A stretch of DNA of 64,000 nt. Source: Pachypanchax playfairii (taxonomy: Eukaryota > Chordata > Actinopteri > Cyprinodontiformes > Aplocheilidae). Both the position numbers and the translations under genes were made by a program. Each line of letters begins with the position of its first letter. The first letter of the stretch is position 1. The stretch lies in the NCBI GenBank assembly GCA_006937955.1, contig SSNP01000020.1, positions 1,767,389-1,831,388 of the forward strand. The letters are read 5' to 3'. Under the pieces are notes generated by a model. That model saw nothing but the letters and a program-made list of their open reading frames with translations. It was not told where the DNA came from and did no database searches. Shown in pieces: positions 18,780 to 33,100 of the stretch.

Positions 18780-21120
18780 CACTCAGCCTGCGTTTTCAAC
18801 TGGTTGTCAGGGAGCGCTGTTGCCAAGGAAGTGCGTATCGTTTAACTTCCGGTGAAAACACGAGAACCTCCAATAAATACTTTGTTTGAAAATGTGTTCA
18901 TAATGCCATCTAGCCTGCTGTCGGCCTACGTTCCCTAAAATTGCGTTTGAAGAAGGATGAAGTGAGGTTGAAGTATCCATGTTTCTATTCTTTGACAATT
19001 TTCGGCTAATCACATTTTACGTTTCAGTTACGAATCTTGTTATTATTTTACACAAGCTGAGGTCGAGCTGCATTATTGTTAAAACAATTTTAATGTCTGA
19101 GAATATCTAGTTATTAAATTAAAATCTTTGAGTGACGTCAGGCAGCTAAATAGCGCTTGACGTCAGTGTCTCCACCAGATGGCAGCAGAGAACTTGACAG
19201 AGTGATAGTACGTTTACAGTAAATCTTATTAAAGTAAAGGAATCACAGGTCACACTTAGTTCTTATTTTAAAGAAATTGAATTTATAATATATTAGATAT
19301 TTTCTCTTTTCTCCGATGCAGAATAAATGTTTTTTATTTGCAACATTTGTCTTTCATGACGTTTCTTTCATGACTCTGTTTTACTGCTTGTGTTCTGCTC
19401 AACATTTACATAAACCAATGCATACTGATTTGGAATGTGAGGTATATTGAGCACGATCACAGATCCCTGGAGGAGTCTCGCAGCAATGCAGCTTTAACAT
19501 TTTTTATCTTAAGAAATTCTTCTAACAAAAAAAGGAATTAACATGAGCTAGGAGAACCTTAACATTTCATCTTAAGCAAATGAATAATGTGTGTATATTT
19601 TCATTTTGAAAACAGACATTTTAATAGACAAATTAAACAGGATTATTCTACGGGATCCATGTTTGCCATCTAGGATATCTGTTTTTATAGCTGCATTAAG
19701 ATTGTTACAAACTAACTTAAAATAAATGGTAAAAAGGTTCAAAATTAAAGTCTTTATTGGAATATATTCCAAAGCAGTTAAGTCATCTCATGACTGAGAA
19801 AAATAGCCATTTATTTAAAAAAAAAATCCCAATAAAATTCGAAAAATGCACCGAACAGCTTTGACAAAATATACACTGCAGTAACTTAGAATTTGCAGCC
19901 ACTAATTATCTTGCAAATAAATAAAAATTGTGAACAAATATTTTTTTACACAAATAAAATTTTAGACTCACCCATAGTTGCAACCACAACCTTTAATAGC
20001 TGCATTTCTTTTAAACAAAATAAAAACCTGTGCCTAAAACTTTTTTGCTGCAGTGCATTCTCTGATACTCATCCCAAAATCTAAACAAAAAAAATGCAAA
20101 CATGATGACCAACAGTAAAAATAATAGTGATTAATAATAATATTAATGACAGGATTATTTATAAAGCAACACTGATAAAAGTAGATATCATAAAAGGACC
20201 AACTATTAACAACATATATATAAATTACATTCCTTCGGGGTTTCAGAGTAGCGAGAGCCCGTGTACGAGGACATTTTGGTAACTAAAGGGAGAGAAACAG
20301 CTGATAAAAACACTCATTTAAAGGTAAAGTATGTTTAGCTTCCAACATTAGTTACTATCGGAGATCCAGGCAAATGTTTGGAGAGCAAATGCTCTTTTAC
20401 ATCCATGATGTGTGTTCGAGTTAGAGAACAGTTCAGGAGGAGTCGCATGCTAGCGTTACCCCTCGCGTCCACCCATAATACACTGTGAAACACCTCCTGA
20501 TGTTTAAATCCCATCGAGCTCTGCTCAGTGGTTTCATAGAGTTGCATCGAGCTGCAGCTTGATCAGACATTCAGAGCTTGTCCACGGGCAGCATGTTTAG
20601 TTCCTAATGAAAGTCCTACTTATGGCTAAAACACGAGGTCAAACCATGATGTGAACCGAACATGTCCATGAATTTGACCCACTTGGACAGCATTGCAAAA
20701 GATGATGAATTGGTCTTGATCCTAAAACAATATGTGAGAACTTGAAACAAAAATCCAAAAGTGAGGAAAAGATAGTTGAGATGAGACTGTGACTCGCGCT
20801 TCGAGTGTTCACCCTCCTGACTGGATGGGTGTGTCTGCTCAGGGGGGTGTGGCGCCCTCGTGAGCTGATTCAGTGCAATGTAAAAGGGGAACTTCTAGCT
20901 TCTTCCTATAGTTTCCATTCTTTCACAATCCAGACACAAACTTTCCTCTAAATCTTTCAATAACATGAAACATGATTCCACCTGGACACGTTGCTTTAAC
21001 CGTCCACTACTTCCGTCTTCATGGCTTTCAAGCGAGAACGTCCGCGCTGCCACATCCCCTCTGTTTTAAAGAAGCCGGTGAGAGCTATGTACAGATTGTG
21101 TAATGTTGTTTATTAGCGTG
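18780..21120. other. iqck 5' flank and sun1 3' flank
   Basis: The iqck promoter must lie just right of 18779; GTTGCCAAGGAAGT at about 18818 loosely resembles an RFX X-box. The remainder is AT-rich, with no supported gene. The sun1 3' UTR enters from the right. Confidence 0.5.
21107..21112 (-). terminator. Polyadenylation signal AATAAA next to the sun1 stop
   Basis: The minus strand reads TGA, eight bases, then AATAAA, so the sun1 3' UTR could be only a few tens of bases if this signal is used. Confidence 0.45.
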
Positions 21121-24100
21121 TCACTCAGGCCGCGGTTCTCCGTGGACTCTGAAGCGGTACAGGCAGGTGTATTCTGGATGACCCCAGTTAGACAGGACCC
21201 GAACCTCGATGATCTGGAAGGCCTTGTCGTTCTCCTCCTGACACATGAAACAGGAAATACTCATCAAACACTCTCTGGCATTGATATTTTTCTTAGAAAA
21301 TTTGTCTGATGTTACCTTGACTGAGAACATCTGAAGTGAGTCCCCATCCTCGTCATATATGTAGTGTCCCAGCAGCTTCCCCTCTTCTTGATATTCATCA
21401 TCCAGACCCTGAAGATTAAAACACCAGTAAATCGTAAACACTGCTGCTTAGATTTGGTTGGATTTTTTGCTTTATGTGTTAAAAGTTCTTACAAAAACAG
21501 TGAAGTTGCGTGGAGCACTGGTGATGTTTCTAGTCGGGGAAAGAGCCTTAGGGATGTGCTCCACACCGAAGGATGTGGGCAGGATCCTCAGTGACAACCT
21601 GATTACCAGATAACCCTGAGAGCCTTTAAATGCCCAGCAGTTACCAGGATACACATCAGGCTGATGGAGGGTTAAAGCAGAAAAACACTTCAGAACCAGA
21701 ATCTAAGACTTTAAAACTGATTTTACAGACTTAGAACCATCAGAGAAGGAGCGAGTAGTCTTCATCAGTATTACAGCTTCTCTCTCTCTGGATACCTGAA
21801 GGCGAGACTCACCTGGATGACGACTCGTGGAGACTGAGAGAAGTACCAGAGAGGCAAACCAAAGAGACTCATGAGGGCTGTTTTTGTCTCATATGTTTCA
21901 GAGCAGCGAGTGCTGAGGATGCTGCCACCTGAAAACAGACAGAAACACATTACAAACCAACACACGACTGTTTCAAACATCACTTCCTGTTTGTTACACT
22001 GTTACAAACACAGCCTGTGGGATCTGAGTGAGAATTACAGCAAACAAGAAAGTCGCCGTGCACAAACCAGCTGTGATTATTACACTTGGGTCAACAGCAG
22101 GACCAAAATTAACACTCGCCAAATTTGAGCAAATTTTCCTTTTGGCAAGTAAAATTTGGAGCGCCACCTGCCACATGGCGAGTAAATGTTTGCACCAAAT
22201 TAGTTATTAGTTTATATGGGTCGTCTTTTCGATGGATTTCTGTGATGCTCCTATGCCGTTTGCATGAGACGTACACAAGCGTACGTGAGCGTCGCTCAAT
22301 ACGTCATTTTCTTTTATTCATGTAGCGATTAGCGGGTTCAAACTAGCAGCAAAATGTGACAATTTTTGTGACACTTTTAGATCTTGTCATGGTGCAACTC
22401 TTCTCCAGAGATCAGGGACTATGAACCAGATAAGGCTGTAACACTGTGACACAAAGACTGTGTCAGAAGCAGGAAGCAGTCTGACTAGATGTCAATAAGA
22501 ATTTTAATTAAAAAAGCATTTCTAAAAAATACAAAATTCTGAAAGTCTTTTTCTTATTAACAATGTTTTATGTTGTCACTCCTTTGTTTGGCTCCAACAT
22601 AATATCAGATAATAGAATAACATGCTTTGGGTTTATCTGAGTAAAATCATTTAGAATTTTGGCCAGTAAAAAATCTGCTTGGCTGGTAGATGTTTTTCAT
22701 CTACTGGTCAACTTGGCCGGTGAGTTAAAAATGTTATTTTGGACTCTGGTCAACAGACAGCAGTAACACAATCTATAATACAGTCTGAGATATCGTGTTG
22801 ATCCTCTGTCGTCCTCCAGCCTTTAATAACTTCATCCTGGTTGCGTAAGACATGCGTTACAGAGTTCTGGAACAACTAGCCTGATAATCTCTTTAAACCA
22901 GTAGAAGGTTAACTAGTGACCTGGATACAGGCTCAGGATGGACAGGTTTCCATCTTACCTCCAGATTCCAGGGCGTAGTCCACCAGGCCCGTCCGGTCCT
23001 GGGAGTACAGCTTCAAAGCGTTCTGGACAATCAGCTTCACATGCTGTGGACCCCAAACATCAAAGCCAACATTTCAAACAAGCTCATCTCAGATTATGTG
23101 TTCAGATATAAATACTCAGACGGATGTTTTGTACCTCTTCAGTTAGTCCCTCAGCAGCAGACGAGTGCTGGACCGTTCCTGTAACAGTCTGAATGATGTT
23201 TTTGGTTCTAGACTCGGCCTCACCCAACGTCCGGGCCTGGCTGAGCTCCAGCTGCTGTGAGATGTTTGTCAGGATGCTCCGCTCCAGTGAGGCCAGCGCC
23301 GCCTGCAGGTCAGGCGTGCTGACGTAACGCTGGGACAACCAGAGGATCAGCGACTCGGGTACCTGACCCTGCTGGTCTCCTGATTTACCCGAGCCAAAAA
23401 ACAAAACCTGCAGTTCTTTCCGTAGCTGTGAGGACACTTGACCTGATATCTGAATGAGAGATCAGATAAAACGATAACAGATTAAACAAACTGGTTCTAG
23501 TTATGAATGCTAGTGAGTTGATAAAACATTTCGTTACTTACCGTCTCTTGCAACGTGTCCAGTTGTTCACATCTACCCTTACATCCGCCAAGACCCTGGA
23601 GGTCTCCTCTGATTCTACTCAGCTCTGATTCAAGTCTTTGCACCTCTGCTAGCAAAGCATCATGGTCCTCCTGCTTCACACCCACACTGAGGGAAGAAGT
23701 AATCACAATATCTTTTAAAAACCTGCCAATAAAATGCTGATTGCATAAAAATCCATATGAAATCACCTGTCGTTGTGCAGATTTGAGTATTTAATGATTT
23801 CTCTGTTTACCTGACAGGTACTTTGTCTGCTGTCGACGAGTCTTTATCTCGTTCTTCTCTTTCGTGTTCGTACTGCTGCTGCTTCTGCTGCATCTCCTAC
23901 GACAAAGACATGAAAGACTGACAAGTTAAAAAATGATGCTACTGTCCAAAAACCTGTTTTATTACAGAAATAAAAGTGATGTGAATCAGAAGTTGCTTCA
24001 GTATCTTGTGTCCTCTATAATCCCATCAGTTATGGCTGGAAAATAGTTTTAATTGTGTTGCATTTGCAGGTTTTCTCTGTAAAACGTGAATCTGCTGTAC

Positions 24101-27100
24101 TTACATCAGTCTTGACTGCTAAAGTTTTCAGCAGCATTTCTATATCCGCCAAACGAGCTGCCTGATCTTTTTGTTGCTGTTTTTGCTGCTCTGCATTCTG
24201 TAAAAGAAGCACATTGTATTTATACCATCAAAGTAAAATGTCACACTGGAGAATAAACACTTAACAGTGGCAGGACTAGATGTTTCTGAACATAGATGGA
24301 CCTGAGCTCTGTGTGTGTTCTCCTGCTCCAGCTCCCCTCGCAGCACACCGAGTCGCTGCTCCAGCAGAGAGGACACCCACACCTCCAGGCTCTCCCGTTC
24401 TGTCTGAGTGTGGACCTGCTCTCTCAGGGTGTTGTAGAGACCCAGAACATCCTGATGATTCTGATCATGCTTCTGGTCTCCCTGTTGGACTCGTTCCTGC
24501 AGCAGTGCTAGCTGGTGCTCAACACGTTCGAGACGCCTCAAGTCCACACCAGCGATGGCCACGGAAGGAAGGACTGGCTGAGGAGGAAACAGTGTCTCAG
24601 TCTTGCATTTCTCTTGATGTGTTTAAACCAGAGAACAACATCAGTGCTGCAGTGTTGCTTACTGTTACATGTGAGACCGGGGTGGCTGGAGTCTGCTCCA
24701 CAGGAGGCTCTAATGCAGGAGCAGCAGCTGGAACAGCCACCAAGTTAGACAAAAAGGAGAAGGAAGATGAAGAACGCCACTCGGTTAAATTCACAGCTGG
24801 GAGGTAAGCTAGCAGGGCAGCAACGGACGGACCCCACAACCAGAAAACTGCAGACAAGAAACAGAACGTGTAACTCAAACTCTACAGGAACACAGTGTTT
24901 TAGGTCAGATTATTCACCTTCATATTAAACTTTATTTATTCTACCTCTAACCATATAATGTTCCAGCAGATAAATAATTCTAGAATGTTTGAGCTTCTCA
25001 GCAGGTCTGAGCTACAGTGAAGCCCTGGAAAGGCTGACCTGAATTGAATGCTGAATCTGCATCACACTCTAGAGATGTGTGCTGGTTAGAACTTCACAGC
25101 CTGATTTAGTTTTTCTAACAAGACTAACAGTTTGCATCTGCAGAAAAAAGAAACACTACAAGTTTAGTTACACTTACGTAGGAGGAGTAAAAATGGCAGA
25201 AGGAGCAACAGGAACTTCCAGAGTCGGGGAAGGCATCTGAAAACACAAACACATTACATTATACTTTTAGCAGCATATTAACAGATCAGGCAGTTACAGA
25301 GCAAAAACAATGTTCCTTTATTGTTCTATTTTTTACAATACAAGTCAAATGTTCTTTATTTTTACTGTGTTTTAGGTCTCAATCACTTAAACATGCAGCA
25401 ACAGAACCATCTGAAATCGGTGCTGTTAAAGGGGTGAGACAACCAGAGCAGTGAGGTTGGACGACCCGGTCCACACAGAAAACAGTACGTCTGACAGGTG
25501 CTTAAAAAACCTTTAGTGGTGACTGACAACGAAGTGAAACTTCCACGTCATGTGCAGTTAAATTACAAGACTATAAATGTGCAGGAGAGTTCACACTGGC
25601 AGTCGTGCCAGCAAAGATACCAGGATGTAATCTGCCACTGTTATTGTAGTCATGTCTGACGCACTTCTGGTTGTTGTTCTGCTTAGAGGTGGAGTTATGA
25701 CGTAATCTTTTTCAAAGGGTTGAGATTTTGTTTTGGTTTTTAAGCTTTCATTACCTGTTTTGTTTTAAAAGAAAAAATAAAACAAAAAACGACAGTTTCA
25801 GTGTCCTAAAACATTGTTTTCATGTAAATTTAAGGCTGTAAAGTAAAAAGAAACTAAACCTGTTCCCGTGTGGACGAGGCTTAAACATGATGTTGGTAAA
25901 ACAAGCGAGTTCAAACAGGCGTGTGTCTGGGTTATTCTTCCATTCAAGATGCTCAATTTAAAGAAATGATTGTTAATTAAAGTTTTTCTCTGTGTGTTGC
26001 AGTCTTTTGGAGATGAATAGGTGAGGGTTCTTACCGAGTTAGAAAAAAGACATTGAGGAGAGACATGAGAGACACCAGCTGGTACCATCCTCTTGCGAGA
26101 AACCACAGCAGGCTCCTGGCTGCTTTCACTGGATCAACAGAAACATGACAAACAGAGAATAAGCAACACAAGAACGGAAACGTTGCACATTTTTAACAGT
26201 GAAGACGGAAACACTTTAGCACCAACCTGGAGATACCAGGACCGTCCAGGCGAACGAGACAAACCTCCACGCTACTGCTCCAACTCCTGATCCCAAAGCT
26301 CTTCCTGCTCTTGAGACACAGTGACCCGGCTGGAGGAGGCAGGAACCTGGAACATCAAGTGTTGATATCAGAGACGCATCCAGAACATCAAAACAATCTG
26401 ACATGAGTCTGATTTTATTTATGAAGTTGAAATAAGCATTTAAAACATCAGTTTAACCTGTGAAAGCTAAGAGGCTCCACAGCGCCCCCACCAGGCGTTG
26501 TGACCTGGAGGAGTGCGTGAGGGCGACGGTGTGTGACTCAGAGTGCTGCTTCCCTTTACAGTCATCACCTGTATGCGTGTTCAAACAACGAACAGCCAGC
26601 AAGAAAATAAAAGAAAAAGAAAAGGCCAAATCTATGAATAAATAAAATATAAAAAATGATCAGCACAAAAAATTAAAAGAAAAATGAATCAAACTAAACA
26701 TGAAAAGAGACTTGAATGACACCAGATGCAAAACTAGATCAGAAAGAAAAACGTCCTTTGTTTTAATAAAAACAATTTTTCGCATCATCTCATTAAAGTC
26801 TCTTACTGAATGAAGCGTCTGCAGGTCACAGCGGTTAAAGAAGTTCACACAACCTCTGCCCACAGATCCCGACTCAGGGCGTCCATATCATTAACTCCAT
26901 CAATCACACCAACATGACATTTGTTTTTATAAAGGAAAAAAAGAGAAACATTTTGCTTACAGAGAGAACCATTCAGATTAAGATGTGCCGCATCTTCAGT
27001 CACCAGATCTTTCACGTTCATGCTTCCACAGAAACTCGAGTGAGCTGCAACACACGAACAAAAGATTCGTTTGCATAACAAAACAAGCGAGAGCGTCATG

Positions 27101-30100
27101 ATAAAAATCATAGAAGATGAGGAGATGAGGAGATGTCCTCTGGTGTGAGAGGAGAAAATCTAATGTTAATGAAAATAGAAAGGTTAGAAACGTAGGAGGA
27201 AAAAAGATAAATACCTGCAAGAAACTGGAAATTTATGGAGTGAAACTCCTGAATAAAAGCCACAGTTGCAGAAAAAAAAATCACTACAAGAAAGAACAGT
27301 GACCTTTTACAGACTAGTATTGTTGTCAACCCAGAATGTTTTTAACACTTCCTGCACATTTGAGAGACTTAGACCCACTCTGATGAAAATCATGTTTTTC
27401 GCGTTGTTAAATCAGTACAAAATAACTTTTACAACTTTAAGATACAGGTCTAAAACTTGTCTAAGTGGATACTCTCTGAAAAACATGTTCAGCTTCATAT
27501 TAGACACTCTGGACGTCTCTGGTCCCTCTATGTTACACTAAACTTCAGTAATTCAGGTTGCAGCAGGAAGTGGTGTTCTGATGATTTATGCTGCCCTGAT
27601 TAAATATGCCACCATAGTGCGAATTTACAACTTATTTACTAATGAGACGTCATTAGAAGTTTATACAGTATTCTTGTTTATGGTGAGTGTGACCTGTTGG
27701 TTATTTAAGCTTATTTTTTATTATCTTTACCTAATATTTTCTATATAAAAGCCCTCTGGGTCCTTATCGGCCATTGTTGGGTCCTTCTCCTCTGGGTGTG
27801 TCCAAACATTTGCCTGTCACAAATAACATCATATTTAGTGTTCCTGTCCTGGGAGAATTTATTTGATAGGTAAAATATATTTATGGAAAAATATAGAAAC
27901 AAAATTAAATGATAAATCTGTTTATTGAAGCCAAGACTGTAGAACGGAACATGTGCCGAAGGAATCGGTAGCATATCTCAACAGGTAGCATATTTCTGCA
28001 GAACACCGGTTCCAGCAACAGCTGTCTGAGACACGGCTGCAGACAAGTTATTTAGTACTCCTTTAACATGTTCTTGTGGCATTTTTCTGATGCTAGAGGA
28101 CACATCTTAAGAAAATTAAGCTCAAAATTGCATTTCTGAGTTTTTCTGAATTTAAATTTCTGTGAATCAGTAGCAGAAGCTAAAATGTGTCTCAAACCAG
28201 ACAGAATTTGTGTTGTCGAAAATCCACTGGGCGGGGCCACAAGCCCCTGCTCCTGCTAGCATAAACAGAGAGCTCTCAACAACGGAGAGGGGCGGTGGGG
28301 TCTACCACCAGTTCCACCCACAGCTCAAAGACAAATTGCTAATGAGCTACTGGTGCTATGCCTATATATATATCCTAGAAAACAGCCCAGGTTTTGTGAT
28401 TTTGGGCTAAAACACAGTAATCATAATTTAAAAACCACAAAGATGTTTTAAAATAGCTGAAAAGATGATCGGAGTGGGTCTTTAAAGAATAGGTGAGATT
28501 CAAGAGGCTCTGACGGCTCTTGGATGACAGTTTGAGAGCGTGTTTGATCTCAGCAGCTTCTTGAACTGAAGTTCTTGAAACACTAGTTTGGATATTTATT
28601 TCACTTCTAGTAAACTTCCTCCTTCACAAACAGAAAAAGTATGAAAGTGAAAGGTGGACAGAGAGAAAGTGCATCTGAATCAGAGTGTGAGGCTCCTTTC
28701 TCTTCCATAATAAAAGAGAGTTCATTTTAAAAAACAGCTGCATAAGTCAGGAGCTGTGACCTTTAACCTTTTCTCCATGTAACAGCAGAAGGTACCTTGT
28801 CCTTCATAGCCAGTAGCCTTGGAGTCGATTGTCCTGCGGAAAGTATTCTGCCTAAACAGCCAAAGTTTGGACAATCTTGAGAACGTTGATTTTCTTGCCA
28901 ACTCCCAAAACGACGATCCATCACCAGCTGACACACCTGTCCATAACAAGCACCGCCAGTCAAAATGAAAACTCAGTTCAAAGCTTGAGACAAACAGCCG
29001 AAGAAGAAAACTGGAGCTAAAGATTTTGAGGAGGAAGTGAAGTTACAGTCAAAAAATTCCCAAAGGCATTCTGAGAGTAGAAAGGAGGAAGTATTGCGTA
29101 ATCCAACACCAGGAAAAATTCATGTTTAAAGAAAAAATACAAAAAAGCTGCAAAATAAAGACCCAGAAATGTTTATAATACACAGCTAAAATCTGAGGAA
29201 TTAGACTGTGTTTACCTTTTTTTGATGACCTTTTAGCCCATGAACCCAATTGGACCACGCTGCTGAAGAAAAGGGACACTAAGGACACGATGGGACCTAG
29301 AGCTTTTTTGCTGTAGTGCAAACACGAGTTAGACACGGACACCAGGACACCTGGAGAGAGACACCACTAACAATTACCGTTGCTTTATCCCACATTATTA
29401 ATAAAAACACATTCCTTTGATTCCTCACCTGTCTTGTTCCTCCGACTCCTGTCTCTGGTGTAAATACTAGTGAAAGGTGACGAGGAGGCAGAGAGGGCGT
29501 CAGTGGAGAGCTCTGCTGCTTGAGATGACGATGACCGTGTGATGTAGGAGTCTGTTTTCTGAGAATGTAACGAGCAGTCTTTACAGATGTAGCCGTTAGC
29601 GAGCGACGTGTGGGACATGCTGGTGTCACCGTTGACCCCTGAGGAACTGTGACTGGACCTGTGTCCTAAGTGGGACGACAGGAACACACAAGGAATTAAT
29701 CTGAGTGCATCGACCCTGATGAAAACACAAACTGTTGATTTAGAGATGGTTTGTTTTATAAAGACACATTTTTAACTCAAATTCGTTTCATTCTAACATC
29801 TTCTTCTCAGTCCAAGATCAGTTTCATTTCATCTTCCTGAAAACTCTATTCCAGAGTGATGTCTTCAGTTTATCATCTGCAACTAGCTGATGCCTGAAAT
29901 TTAAAGGTGGAGTGTAAATATTCCCCAAAAAGAGCCCGAATAAGTTCAGTATGATTTAAGAAACAAACCTTTTTAATACCAGACAAAATCTGAAAGAAAT
30001 ATATTCTAGTGAAGACGTTTAGTTGCACATCGCAGCCTGCTGAAGGAAGAGGTCTATGTTTTATACTGACCCCACTGTCCGTCCACAGTCATAGTGGTTG

Positions 30101-33100
30101 TTGTTGTGGTGACCGTGCGTTGCCTCAGGTGAGACTGGTCGTACGCTGACGCAAGCTGAGAGACCTCAGACGTTCTACTGCTCTCTGAAATGTTTCTGCC
30201 ATTGTCAATCGGGGTGCTAGCAGCTGAGAAGGACAGGGTTTGTCTTGGCGTGGCGATTTGGCTGAGGGATAAGGACAGGGTGCCGGAGGTGGACTGCTGC
30301 TTTCTGCTCCGAGACGTCCTGGGAAGCAGACAGTATACAGACAGTAAGGCCTGTGTTTGTGAAGGCACATAAACTTAAATGCAAATGGATATTTGATAGA
30401 ATGAAATAATTATATGACTCAAAAAGAAAGCAGCTGCACTTAAAATGGCTTATTTTAAATGATAGATGATAATTAATTTGAAATAATTGAGCAGAATTTT
30501 AAACACCCCATTCCTCCATCTGCTTGTATTTGCTTCCTCTAAAAAAAAAAATCACCTTATTTGGGTCTTTCTACCTTTCTGACTCATTCCCCTGCTCATC
30601 TGAACAGTTTATATAACTTCATAAATTAAAGAATCATATATATTGTAACATTTGGTTTTTTTTCCCCAACATCATGCAGTCCTAACACTTCCTGGTTAAC
30701 ATTTCACAGAGTCATAAAGGCTTGTGCAGATCAACTATGTGGGATTCTGCAGCGTATCTTCAACCTCAGCCTCAGAAGGCACCAGTTCTATGGAAAACAT
30801 CCTGCCTTGTTCCAGTACCAAAAACATCTCTCATCCATTGGCCCCTGACGAAAACAGGCCTGTTGCTCTAACATCCCACATCATGAAAGTCTTGGAGAGA
30901 CTTGTTTATCATCGTGGGGCTGAAGTGGAAGACGCCATCATTCACCTGCTTCAACAAACCCACCGTCATCTGGACAAAGCAGGCAGCACTGTGAGCATCA
31001 TGTATTTTTATTTCTCCAGTGCCTTTAACACAATTCAGCCTGATTTACTGTGTCAAAACCTCCAGAAGACACAGGTAGATGCCTCCACAATCACCTGGAT
31101 CAAGGACTACCTCACAAACAGACCACAGTATCTGAGACTGAAGAGTTGTATGTCTGACCAGGTGATCATCAGCACAGGAGCACCACAGGGGACTGTACTC
31201 TCACCATTTCTTTTCACTCTACATCTCGGACTTTCAGTACAGGTCAGAGTCCTGCCATCTACAAAAATGCATTGCAGTTGAGATGGATGCTTCAGAAAAT
31301 GAAAAACATAATGAAAAGCCCTCATCATCTGAGTTACTGTGTTGTGAAGAAGATGAGGGTTTTCCATGATGTTTTTCAGTCAGAAGATCCTTCAGATCTG
31401 CTTCAAACACAGACCTCTACAGGAGATCCTTCCTGTCTACAGCTAGAACCCTGTACAGGTGATCCTTCCTGTCCACAGCTAGAACCCTCAACAGGAGATC
31501 CTTCCTGTCCACAGCTAGAACCCTCTACAGGAGATCCTTCCTGTCCACAGCTAGAACCCTCTACAGGAGATCCTTCCTGTCCACAGCTAGAACCCTCTAC
31601 AGGAGATCCTTCCTGTCCACAGCTAGAACCCTCAACAGGAGATCCTTCCTGTCCACAACTAGAACCCTCTACAGGAGATCCTTCCTGTCCACAGCTACAA
31701 CCCTCTACAGGAGATCCTTCCTGTCCACAGCTACAACCCTCTACAGGAGATCCTTCCTGTCCACAGCTAGAACCCTCTACAGGAGATCCTTCCGGTCCAC
31801 AGCTAGAACCCTCTACAGGAGATCCTTCCTGTCCACAGCTACAACCCTCTACAGGAGATCCTTCCTGTCCACAGCTAGAACCCTCTACAGGAGATCCTTC
31901 CTGTCCACAGCTACAACCCTCTACAGGAGATCCTTCCTGTCCACAGCTAGAACCCTCTACAGGTGATCCTTCCTGTCCACAGCTACAACCCTCAACAAGA
32001 GATCCTTCCTGTCCACAGCTAGAACCCTCTACAGGAGATCCTTCCGGTCCACAACTAGAACCCTCTACAGGAGATCCTTCCTGTCCACTACTAGAACCCT
32101 CTACAGGAGATCCTTCCTGTCCACAGCTAGAACCCTCTACAGGAGATCCTTCCCGTCCACAACTAGAACCCTCTACAGGAGATCCTTCCTGTCCACAGCT
32201 ACAACCCTCTACAGGAGATCCTTCCCGTCCACAGCTAGAACCCTCTACATGAGATCCTTCCCGTCCACAACTAGAACCCTCTACAGGAGATCCTTCCCGT
32301 CCACAGCTAGAACCCTCTACAGGAGATCCTTCCCGTCCACAGCTAGAACCCTCTACAGGAGATCCTTCCTGTCCACAGCTAGAACCTTCTACAGGAGATC
32401 CTTCCTGTCCACAGCTAGAACCCTCTACAGGAGATCCTTACTGTCCACAGCTAGAACCCTCTACAATGACTCTTTGAAGAGAAAAACTGAGCAACTACAA
32501 CATCTAATTTCCATTCAGGGATTAATAAAGTATGACTGACTTTCAACAGAATTAAACAGTACCTTACTTTAATATAACAAACTGAGTTTATGAGAATTTC
32601 GCTCGCACACACTCTCAAAAATATCTGATCAAGTTATGGATCACTGATTAAAAAAATTATACAAAGCCAGACTCACCTGGTCTCCCTCCTGGTGCTGGTG
32701 TAGCTGCCGCTGTGGTTCTGGGAGAAGTCAGTAATGCTCTCATTACCGTAATGAGCAGTGCTGCCCTGAAGACGCAGGCTCCTCCGTGACATCTTGGGTG
32801 ACTCGTACACAGGAGCGATCTGATGCTCCTTCTCAAACTCTAAAGCTGCAGTGGAATAACTGGAACTAAAACAGGAGGGAGAAACGAGGAAAGAACAGAA
32901 AGAGTTAGAATGTGGAGCAGAAAGGATTTGATGAAGCACTTGCCTGATACTTTAGAGAAAATGCTATCTGCTAATGTGAATTGCATTCAGAGAAACACCT
33001 GATGAGCCTTAAACTTAAGCCAGAACTTAAATCTAAAAGAGGCACATCCTGCATTTTTATTCCTTCGACGAGTCAGCTTCAGCGTTCTGGATAAAAACAA

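Noticed and set aside
20335..20547. 70-aa frame beyond the sun1 3' end
   Set aside because: No recognisable motif, no splice or promoter context; probably 3' flank sequence.
31272..32252. 326-codon open frame with a repeated 12-residue unit
   Set aside because: It is the 36-bp minisatellite read in its open phase; unit length divisible by three explains the frame. It lies in a sun1 intron next to LINE debris.
31377..32480. CRISPR-like array
   Set aside because: Units are contiguous 36-bp repeats without spacers, in a vertebrate genome.
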